From contig OW028573.1 in assembly GCA_932294295.1 (NCBI GenBank), positions 51,058,329-51,122,328 on the forward strand: DNA of 64,000 nt, written 5' to 3'. This document shows, piece by piece, positions 55,182 to 64,000 of the stretch (position 1 is its first letter; every line of letters starts with the position of its first letter). Position numbers and translations under genes: made by a program. Origin of the DNA: Alitta virens. Taxonomy: Eukaryota > Annelida > Polychaeta > Phyllodocida > Nereididae. The notes under the pieces are model-generated. The model was not told where the DNA came from. It was given only the letters and a program-made list of their open reading frames with translations, and made no database searches.

Positions 55182-55483
55182 CTCATGAAATACACACGCT
55201 CCTCATAAAGTGTACATTCATTAATTGTGATACTATTAAAAAATACTGAGCTGCTGAGAATTTACTTATAACCTACAATATCAATATTATCACTTTCTAT
55301 TCATATCCATGAAATGTACATTCTCCTCTTGAAATGTACATTGTCTTCATGAAATGTACATTCTCCTCAGAATGAATAGAAAGTGATAATATTGATATGA
55401 TAGGTCATCATTAAATTCTCAGAATCATTTATAACAACAATTAATGAATGTACACTTCATGAGGAGAATGTGCATTTCATGAG
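55182..55483. repeat. Fold-back palindrome, about 300 bp, with tandem core
   Basis: Outer arms 55182-55228 and 55437-55483 are inverted copies at about 43 of 47 positions. Inner arms around 55279-55304 and 55371-55398 include a perfect 25-bp stretch (ATCAATATTATCACTTTCTA plus ATTCAT). The sequence between arms also matches loosely in inverted order. The centre (about 55308-55369) is three tandem units of ATGAAATGTACATTCTCCTC type. No frame. Confidence 0.88.
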
Positions 55484-55488
55484 TGAAA

Positions 55489-55548
55489 TAATTCAGTAAT
55501 TGTCCCAGAAATAATATGGTCCAAATCACAAAATATTTTATAATAAAC
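55489..55548. repeat. 59-bp direct repeat, copy 2
   Basis: Near-identical partner of 55011-55069, placed immediately right of the fold-back palindrome. Its flanks do not match the MITE flanks of copy 1. Confidence 0.95.
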
Positions 55549-57651
55549 TGAATCACTAATTACAATGTTGCTACTTGCTACAGCATTTTGGACTATTAAG
55601 TTAAGTAGACTTGACCTGAGTTAAATAATTCCATACTGATATATATATATACATCAACCTTCACCCCTCCCCCCCCCCCCCGTACATTTTTATGTAACTT
55701 TTTATTATTGAAAGCCCTAAGAAGTTTCATCCCTTGGATATGCACAAAAAAATGTTTAATATTAGATATTACGAATGCGGAATGTGCATGTTAAGAGTTA
55801 CACCCAGCTTAATACACACAATATTAGTATGCACGACGGGTATACACTTTAGTCTGCTCCGTGCTACAACACTGCCATCTGTAGTGTTTTAAGGAAAGCA
55901 GACTGTGCATTTGATGAGGGCGAAATAGACGCAACCGTTTCTTGACGGGTTTGTTGACTGCAAGTGAATGCACCAAATGTGTGCGATGTACCTGTTTTGA
56001 GGTAAAACGTAATTACGAAACTCTGTGTGTGTAGTTAACTGCTATTTCGATCTTATACAATTGTGACACAAAAGGAGAAAGAGGCATTCTTTGACAATAA
56101 TGGGGAGGTGTGGCAGCCTCCATATTATCGCCCTAACAGTAACGGTAGAATCTCCATAGCCGGCGTCATAGGGGTTACATTCTATTAACATTCCAATTTC
56201 TTCTGTAGGTACTGTACTGTCAGTGTCTAACATTTGTAAAATGGCAGAAGTATTTACTGCAATGATTCATGCAATATTGTCAATTATTGATACTTATAAG
56301 TTATACATTTTGTTATACTTTATACTTTTTTTTTTGGTGATATTAAGATCAGTATTTGTATATAATTTTGTAAAATTTAATATTGATATTGTATTGTAAT
56401 TTGATCTGTGATTTATCTTTTATGTATACATATATATATATTTTTACTTTAACAAGTGCTAAATCGCTTACTTAGAGCAGGACTCAGCCCAGAAAACATC
56501 TAATTATGACAACTGGGACCTTGAACATTTAGCTATATACTAATCGCATATTATATAAAATGAGAACCTGTATATCATACTTCTGTAGGTAGGTGTAGCG
56601 TCATCTTTCTAAAGCAATGTCTATTCCTCCGCCCGGCGTGTCATTAAGTAGGTCAGCCAATGCAAGCGCTGCATTCAGTGTTCAAAACACTCAACCTTCA
56701 AACTTGGCCACATTGCTACGCTAAATTTCGTAAACACTGGCGCTGATATGGCACTCCACAGATCCCCGCAACTAATCAAACTGGATATGCATAAACCAGG
56801 TTATTCAACCCATTTATAGCAAAGTGGTGTAGCTACACTATGCGAAGATAGCTGGCTTGCTTTAGGAAGATGGCTCTAGGCAGACCTAGTGAGTAGAGCT
56901 ATAGATATATGTGACATATGTATCTTTTTTTATATGAAAATATAAAAGCCATACATACATATGAGCACACATATTAGTGTTTACATTAGCATTTAAGATA
57001 TTTATTAGTTACCACCACTGGTGCATCTCAGTCCAATTCATGTTTGTTATTATACTCTATGTGCAGTTGTCATTCATTGATGAATGAGGCTGACAAACAT
57101 GATCATTTAATTGTTATTAGGCCAGTCTTTAAATAATTCCTGTTGCAGGTTACGCAACTGTAAACAAAAAAATCAGTGTGCATGACAAATTGTTTTACAG
57201 CATGTCCATAGAATTTTTTTTAAATTTAAACTATATCTATAGTCACATATTATATTAATAATTATTATTTTGTCCAGAACATGTTTCTATTTGCCTTTTG
57301 TGGAAGCTTTCGAAGATAAAAGTTATATAAGTTAAAACTTGCTTATTCTTTAATATCAGTGTGACGTGTCTGTGTACTGCTTAGTTAAATTTATATTGGT
57401 ATTTTCTGAGGTAAAAAAAAACAATCCTACCTACCTGATGGTAATGCAAGAACTTGTCTACATATTAATTATAGTAGCTGTTTTACAAGTAGTTACATTG
57501 ATTTGTGTATTATTGTGATATATAGGTCAAGCTGACCTTGATAATGTCAATAAAAACATATCTATATATACTAGTACAGTGGTTCACCTAGATGACATCA
57601 TTGTACATAAAAGTTCTGCTTATGAGATTCTTTCTTTTTTTGTTTTTCCAG
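55549..57651. other. Intergenic/5' region of the ASB-like gene
   Basis: AT-rich. Includes a 13-C run (55669-55681). A locally GC-richer block, 55850-56001, ends in GAG|GTAAAA and could be a non-coding first exon of the downstream gene. The acceptor for the coding exon is at 57650-57651 (TTTTTCCAG). Nothing else recognised. Confidence 0.5.
55669..55681. repeat. Poly(C) run, 13 bases
   Basis: C tract following a (TA)n stretch and CACCCCTC, upstream of the ASB-like gene. Confidence 0.9.
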
Positions 57652-57682
57652 AGAAATTTGCATTGTCCATCATCTGGATGGC

Positions 57683-60058
57683 ATGGCGCTAAGCCAGACC
57701 GGATCAATCATGGATGCGGTCTACAGCGACAGCGGTGACAAAGATGGCAGCATTTGCCTGCAATTCATGGAGGCCCTTCTAAGTGGCAATTGCGAAGCTG
57801 TGAAGACACTTCTTGACTCTGAGCAAGTTGATGTTAATGAGCCAATCGATGGTGGCCCAACACCTTTAGTCTTGGCTGTGATAAAACAGGATACGGCTCT
57901 GGTGAAACTTTTGCTTGAAAACAAGGCTTGTCCAAACAAAACTTGCCTTCAGGTCACATCACACTCTGACAGTACAGTGACAAGCCCACTTCAGTTTGCC
58001 ATTAATGGTGGAAATGTGCCTGTTGTGTTCATGCTAGTTAATTATGGTGCTGATCCTTACGCAGTTCAAGGAGGCATGCCGACCATTTTGTTATTTGCTG
58101 TAAGACATGATTCTACAGACTTGGTAAATTATGTGTTCAGGACAGTTGAGTTGGACCAGGAGCATGCTTTAATGTCAGAAGCTCTCCATGTCGCTGTCAG
58201 CAGAGAATATACAAATATGGTTCGACATTTGATTAAACATGGAGCTGCTCCCAACAGAGAGCATGACAGGATGTTGCCAGTAACTAAAGCTGCTTATTTA
58301 GGAAATGTAAAACTGTGCAAAATACTGCTACACCTTGGAGCTAATCTGGATGGTAATGGGCCCACGACACCTATAAGCTGTGCTATATCAACCGGGTTTG
58401 AAAAGGCTGTACCAATTTTGCTGCAACTTGGCTGTAAGGTGAACAAGCTGCTGAAATGGAGTCAATACTCTGATGATGGGGACAGACTACCAGCAGGAAG
58501 CTCCTATCTTCATCTCGCTATTGCAAGACGTAAGTTTGAAGCTGCCAAGTGCCTGATAGAGAAAGGGATACAAATGAGTGTGCAAGATTCAGAGGGGAAC
58601 ACCGCTCTTCATATTGCTGCACGTGATTCTGCATATCCAGAATGTGTCAAATTTTTGTTAGGGTATGTAATGCCACAAGTACAATATTTCCGTGGACGCC
58701 CTCCTTGTATTCCAAAGAGTAGGAGATCCCCAAAAGGAGGAATTCAGGGACCAGTTTATCTCAAAAGTGAGTTGGAAAAACCCTTACACATTGTGATGTT
58801 TGGCAAGCGTAATTTTCAAGGGCGCACAGCACTGATGGACGCTGTAATCTCCAATAATGTGGAAGCCGTTCGTCTGATGGTGGAAGGTTATCGTGTCAGT
58901 GGCGCACTCAACATTTCAGACAATTCTGGATGCACAGCGTTGCATCTGGCGATTGCTGCTGATCACGAAGAAATGTTGTGCGTTCTACTTGAAGCTGGGA
59001 TTGATGTAAATGGTCGTTTGAAACCTGCATTACCCCCTTTGCATACAGCTGTCAAGAAAGCTCGCACAAATATGGTTCCCATTTTGTTGAACTACGGTGC
59101 AGATGCAACATTGCGAACTCATACCAACAACTTCAGTCTGCTGCATCTTGCCGTTGAAGCTGATTGCTTGGAGCTAGTGAATTTTTTCTTGGAGCAAGGC
59201 TTTGATGTCAATGCAGTGGGAACACATGGTACAACACCTCTGATTCGTGCTGCCTGTGGTGCCCAGTCTGGAATTGTGCAGTCGTTAATTGACCATGGTG
59301 CCAAGCTCAACTTGCAGGAAACCAAACAAAATGACTCAGCCTTGAATCATGCAACATGCGTTGGCCTTGGAAACAATGCAGCTATTCTGCTTAAGGAAGG
59401 TGCTAATCCCATGCTGACAGACTCAAGGTACTTCCATTGCACAATTCTATTGTGCTATTATTCCTGGTTATAAACCTTTTTCTTAGTGTTAAAATAAATT
59501 TTTTGTGATAAATTTATTGTATTTATTTTCTTTTTGGTATCCAGAGGATCAACAGTTTTGGATTGGTGTGTGTTCAACTGTCGGCCATTTATCATGAAGT
59601 TGCTCATTGCTGATAATCTGGGCATTACTTTGGAGAAGTATCGATCATTTCCACGTAACCGTCCAATTTTTAGAGACACAGAATTGGATGAATGGATCTC
59701 AGCTAAGTAAGTGCAAACCTTTTTCAAAATTGTATTGCCTCTGCATCACTCAATTTGATACAGATAACGTAAATTGTTAAAAGAGCACTCAAACTAAATT
59801 TACACTTGATCATTGAATTTCAGATTAAGTAATCCAAGAAGTCTACAGGAATTAAGCAGGATATATCTGAGGTGCTTTATGAGAAACAAGTCTTGTGATA
59901 CTGGCATTGTGCATTTGTTGATGCAGTTGCCTTTGCCAGCAAGAATAAAGGACTATCTCTGTTATAACACAATGGAAGAAGGGTTGAATGAATATGACTT
60001 CTGGGCTTCTATGAATCCAGACAATCTAGACTTGAATGCCCTATCCATAAATGACTGA
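57683..60058 (+). CDS. Ankyrin-repeat and SOCS-box protein (ASB-like), predicted Cullin5 E3 substrate receptor
   Basis: Three coding exons: 57683-59427, 59545-59706 and 59824-60058, giving 713 aa. The ATG has G at -3 and +4. The frame stays open back to the acceptor at 57651, so an upstream start in another exon is not excluded. Residues about 22-610 form roughly 15 ankyrin repeats (for example GNTALHIAARD, GCTALHLAIAADHEEMLCVLLEAG, NFSLLHLAVEADCLELVNFFLEQG), with a basic Pro-rich insert near 355-375 (RGRPPCIPKSRRSPKGG). Exon 3 encodes a SOCS box: PRSLQELSRIYLR (640-652, Elongin C-binding BC box) and LPLPARIKDYL (671-681, Cul5 box), then a 30-residue acidic tail. The family recruits substrates through ankyrin repeats to an ElonginB/C-Cul5-Rbx2 ligase. 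Oddities: more repeats than the human ASBs I recall, and Ser647 where the BC box usually has Cys. The human orthologue is not clear. Confidence 0.9.
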
Positions 60059-60500
60059 ATTATTGGTTTAATTATGTACATGATATATATTTTTACATAA
60101 TATTTATGAAGTACATTTTACTGTGTACTAGTGTATAACTTTTAAGTTTGTAGAAGATGTACATAATTATCATATGATTATAAGCACCCTTGATTCTAAA
60201 ACAATCTTAAAATAAGTTCTAATTGTACAGTCTGTCTTCAATCAGTATTGCCAGATGCATGTTCATTATTGTTCATATGCATAAAGACAATATTTAGCAG
60301 TAAGCAGTGACTCATCATGTAAATGTTTTAATCTCATGGTGTCGCCATACCAATACAGTGTTACTGTACATGAAATTATCAGTATATATAATGTACTGTA
60401 CCTTGCAATATTAAAAGGTTGATTTTATTATTAATATGAAAAGTTTTATTAGGTTGGCATGGTTTTTTAATAAATTGTTTCTTACTGCCTTACTTGTCAC
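60059..60500 (+). terminator. ASB-like 3' UTR with candidate poly(A) signal
   Basis: AT-rich trailer after the TGA at 60056-60058. AATAAA at 60469-60474 is followed by T/GT-rich sequence (TTGTTTCTT, then TGTTTTGTGGATGTATTTGT further on). A second AATAAA at 61069-61074 would allow a longer trailer. Confidence 0.5.
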
Positions 60501-61714
60501 TATTAATATGTTTTGTGGATGTATTTGTAATTATTTTGTGGATCTATTTGTACTTTTGATTCAGCAATAACCATAACATGATAACTGCTTGCAGTTAGCT
60601 GAATCATAACAATCGGTTTAATGTTTTAATGGAGTTCTATTGAGTCATACTCACCAAAATGGATTGAGCCGGAGCAGGTGAGGAAATCATTGTAAAAGGA
60701 TCTCCTCCTCAGCAGAAGGTTATTTCCTGATTTTTTTGAAAATTATGTTAAATGCATTTTATTTGACAATGCTGGTGCAACTGCAAATGCTGAATCTCCA
60801 ACCCCCAAGGGGTTTCTAGTTGCGGCTTGTAATTATGTTGAGTATTTCTTTTAGTGTCAATATGACTAGCAGTTAGTCCTCAGACCCACTTTCTTTTGAT
60901 TGGTTTGTAATGAATCCTGTTGCATCTGATTTGAAACCAAAATAATTTTTAGAAATTGGCTTGTAATTGTTGCTAAAAAATCGTACATTTTCTGAGTGTC
61001 GCATCAACACTTCCATGCATAACATTTATATTATATATAACATGTATGCATTTGCGATTTAAAATGACAATAAATTACAACTTTATGGTCCATAACCTCT
61101 TTTTGTATTTGTTTATAAGCAATCTATATTAAGGTGCTTGAGCTCTTCAAACCGAAAGGATACAAGTAAGAATTGAGCTGGCCTCCATAGCATGAAGGAA
61201 CTGAGCAGATCCAGCAATGGGGGTGGGGTGTTAGTAGAGTGATATTTAGCCCCTGCAGGTAAATTCTGTATATTGGGTTGTATACTCCCCGGGGAGTTGA
61301 GAATCAGAATATTATTTATTTGCCAAAATGGCAGATTATTATCACATATAACAGAAACAGTAAATATAGTAATTGGGCGGAGACATCCCAAAGACATAAT
61401 TGTCGCTATTGGGATGCCATCTTGATGAGGTAATGAGACACTGAAGGATCCACCCTGCAGACCACATCATCAGCTACAACTTACAAGTCACCAGAAAATA
61501 AGGCAAATAACAAATGAGTTGTATAATAATGAATTATGTGTAATATGTGTAATATATGAATAATTTTTTTAAAAATAAAACTGATCCAAACTAGTTTAAG
61601 TGATATAAAATTTTCAAAAAGTCCATGAGATATGTAAAGATTAAAAGCTGTGACAAGGATGTATATTACATACTGTATCATATGATGCTATTTGTTTCTT
61701 TTTTGAAGTAATTC
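60501..61714. other. Intergenic region right of the ASB-like gene
   Basis: No gene seen. It includes a 14-bp palindrome ACTCCCCGGGGAGT (61285-61298) and AT-rich low-complexity DNA. Minus-strand open frames of up to 94 codons are unrecognised. Confidence 0.6.
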
Positions 61715-62451
61715 TAATCCATCCATGGAATGAGTGTATAGTTCTTCAAAGCAAATGGTTCTAAATTGTTAAAAAAACTTTGGGATTTTGAAGCGAATAC
61801 CGAACTTAGCAAACTCATAATGACAATTCTTTATGAAAATCCCAGAATCATGAAAATAGTCTGGCAACAGCCCATTCTCCATTGTTCTCGATCCAGCTTG
61901 AAACAGAACTTTAAAGCGTGTCGTGCACAGGTGTCATGTACCTTAAGAACATTTAATGACTTAAATAAAACACCAGTATGAGAATTATATATACTTGGCA
62001 CAAGAAACAGCTCTGATGGCTTTTTGCATAACAAATAACTTGCCATACAAGAGCACCAAATTCAAATGAGGGACAATCATTAAAAATGTTAAGTAAAGCA
62101 TTTAAAGGGAGAAAGTTCTTTAATTTATAGATAATGCCTGTTGTCTTGAAATTTTTGTGGATATCATGGTTATATGCGATCTTCATTTTAGTTCATCATA
62201 ATTCCTAAAAAATAAACTCTTTGTCAAACTAAAGTTTAGTGTTGTTGATGAAAATATCTGGAAACACTGGATTTCTGAGGCATATGAAAAATCATTGCCT
62301 TGGTTTTCTTAGAATTTAATAATTTGTTTACTTGGAGCCATAAGCTGATTTCATCTAATTCTGTATTAATCATTGTTAATGTTAGAAGCAATTGTACTAT
62401 TGGCAGAAGTAAAGGTTTTAAGTGTTGCAGTTAAAATTGTATCATTGTCCA
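61715..62451 (-). mobile_element. Decayed CR1/Jockey-like LINE, 3' half (post-YADD RT and C-terminus)
   Basis: Minus-strand frames read in order INTELDEISLWLQVNKLLNSKKTKAM (about 62290-62370), FKTTGIIYKLKNFLPLNALL (62090-62160), FEFGALVW (about 62060), YNSHTGVLFKSLNVLKVHD (61940-62000) and FFNNLEPFALKNYT (about 61740). This is the standard region just after the RT active site of CR1-like LINEs. The YADD position reads MDNDTIL and is decayed. Frameshifts and stops make it inactive. It is 5'-truncated exactly where the SINE begins. Confidence 0.85.
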
Positions 62452-62606
62452 TAGCCTGCTCCCCATTTGCACTGGGTTAAGTGGGTTAAGTAGCACAAAG
62501 AGTTGCAGAGGATCTGCTCAGGTCCACCATTCCCCATTCCATGGTGAAGGCTGAACCCCCGGTCTGACAGCAGACACTTGAACCACTGGGCCATGGCACC
62601 TCTGTG
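62452..62606 (-). mobile_element. tRNA-derived SINE with A and B boxes
   Basis: The minus strand reads GGTGCCATGGCCCAGTGGTT (A box TGGCCCAGTGG), then about 35 bases later CGGGGGTTCAGCC (B-box-like GGTTCAGCC). This is a tRNA-type pol III promoter followed by a 100-bp body. It abuts the 5' break of the LINE relic on the same strand. No clean CCA end or intact tRNA fold, so it is not a functional tRNA gene. Confidence 0.65.
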
Positions 62607-64000
62607 AAATGTATGTGTCTTTGTGTTCTTTAACATTAGCTGATTAGTTGCTGTGACAACACAGTCAAATTTCACTGTTTCAGTGACTAATGAATAACTT
62701 ATAATGCACGCATGAACACTTCTATTTAAAAGAAAAGGTGAATCGCTACCTATTAGGCTATGGCAATAATAAGCTCACCTCAAGCATCGCCACAACCACA
62801 TACAAGATATAACTTTTAATATGACCTCTATTAATGCAGATGTAGTCCTGTTACTTAATTTAGTACCAATATCTGCATCATTGTTTTTTTAAATTGTACA
62901 CCATTAGCTAATACATTTATAAGTATAAAATAACAGTGCATGGATTCTTGGCCTGCTCTGGGCTCATGGGGTCATTCGGAAATAAGACCCTTCAGAAACA
63001 ACTCTACAAAAATTAATCTAAAAAGAAAGTATATATACTGAACTTAAGTATTGTGGGTCTACGAATGCTAGACATTTTCTATTTTCTCAGTGGTTAGCTA
63101 TTAGGATGAGGTAACAAGCATATTTTCATTTGCAGTTGAATTTTTAAAGAAATTTAATGAAAACAACCAAATCAAGGTTGTTAATAAATCAAGAATTGTG
63201 CCACTCTACATTATAGCATTAGTACAAAGATGAACATGACCCAACAAACTGACCAATGATTTGTTTCATTACAAAAGGGTTACAAAATATAGACAAGACC
63301 AGCTCTACCTGAAACCTTTTCTGTCAAATGAATGCCTAATTTAGACTTACTAAATTTTGTCTTAACCATGCAGCAAGGCTCATGTCAATGGAATGGCTGA
63401 GAGAAGTTCTCTTATGATGGTTATCTCTACAAGTTGAATCGTTGCAACTACAATATTACCCATGAAATAGATGAAGATTTTGTTACTTTTGTGCATGTAA
63501 GCAGTAGATGAAGAAACAAAAGTAAAGTACATTTTTGTTTATAAATATACCATTATTTTGGTGGAAGTTAAGCATTGTTAAGTATTATCAACATTGTCAT
63601 TCTGACATTAAATTTTTGCTGTGAGATAACAAGGAATGCATGTGTATTACACCATCAGTATAAATCACATGTTGCACATAGTTCATAATGCCATTGCAAA
63701 TATAGATAATAGATATGGACATAAGCAATCAAATGTGGCACTACACCTGTAATTAGTATCATATAGTAATTCAGATGAGCCTTATGTAGTGATTATAATC
63801 CCAAACTGGCGTCCTAGTAATAGTATCCTAGTAGGTCTGTAAGCATAACAAGACCATAACTCATTATCTCATTACATCACCAATAGAGCAGATTCTATAC
63901 GTATTTTGTACTATATCCATGGCAAATTTAGGAAGATAAGTAGTTAGACTGAGTTGCATTTAGTCTAATATGGACAATGCATCACAAAATGCAAACCTAT
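62607..64000. other. Right-edge intergenic DNA
   Basis: AT-rich; I see no gene, repeat family or regulatory element that I can support. Confidence 0.6.

Noticed and set aside
55182..55483. CRISPR array
   Set aside because: Repeats are inverted and adjacent rather than evenly spaced with unique spacers, and the context is eukaryotic.
57721..57939. Antisense open frame within the ASB-like coding exon
   Set aside because: Shadow of the ankyrin coding frame.
59428..59473. Continuation of the first ASB-like coding exon to the stop at 59473
   Set aside because: A good donor at 59428 joins in frame to the next ankyrin-like exon and then to the SOCS-box exon, so the extra frame is intron read-through.
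62540..62600. Functional tRNA gene
   Set aside because: A- and B-box-like words are present, but the cloverleaf is not intact and a SINE body follows.

Overview
This is a stretch of metazoan nuclear DNA: AT-rich, with GT-AG introns of up to about 11 kb, three multi-exon protein genes and many transposon relics. The host looks like a bilaterian invertebrate, probably marine, judging from single-copy-style RAVER and TESK homologues and from the mix of CR1/Jockey-like LINE fragments, hAT-type MITEs and tRNA-like SINE pieces. I cannot fix the species or phylum from sequence alone.

Layout. (1) 1-14652, minus strand: a RAVER (ribonucleoprotein PTB-binding) gene whose 3' end runs off the left edge. 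Eleven exons are assembled. They encode three RRMs followed by a low-complexity tail with four exact PTB-binding [SG][IL]LGxxP motifs. (2) 14653-17800: a 3.1-kb divergent intergenic interval. It holds a decayed non-LTR retrotransposon, split by a small hAT-like MITE, whose 3' AT-rich tail ends about 110 bp from the RAVER start codon. (3) 17.8-53.7 kb, plus strand: a TESK-type protein kinase gene with one likely non-coding exon, nine coding exons (762 aa) and a long 3' UTR. Its introns are mostly unrecognised AT-rich sequence with microsatellites, short duplications, one more LINE fragment and possible SINE pieces. (4) 53.7-57.6 kb: an intergenic region with two nested hAT-like elements, each with an 8-bp target duplication, and a fold-back palindrome of about 300 bp. 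(5) 57.65-60.5 kb, plus strand: an ankyrin-repeat/SOCS-box (ASB-like) gene of 713 aa, a predicted Cullin5 E3 substrate receptor. (6) 60.5-64 kb: no host gene seen. It holds a decayed LINE 3' half abutting a tRNA-derived SINE, both on the minus strand.

Functional reading. Vertebrate RAVER1 links PTB-dependent splicing to the adhesion proteins vinculin and alpha-actinin. TESK kinases phosphorylate cofilin downstream of integrins. Head-to-head placement of the two genes is therefore suggestive, but co-regulation is inference. The ASB-like gene is an independent neighbour with unknown substrate. I found no tRNA or rRNA gene, CRISPR array or prokaryote-like operon. The most distinctive items are the PRI-motif series in RAVER, the duplicated RWE motif in the TESK tail, the unusually long ASB-like protein with a Cys-to-Ser BC box, and the nested MITE/fold-back complex at 54.4-55.5 kb.
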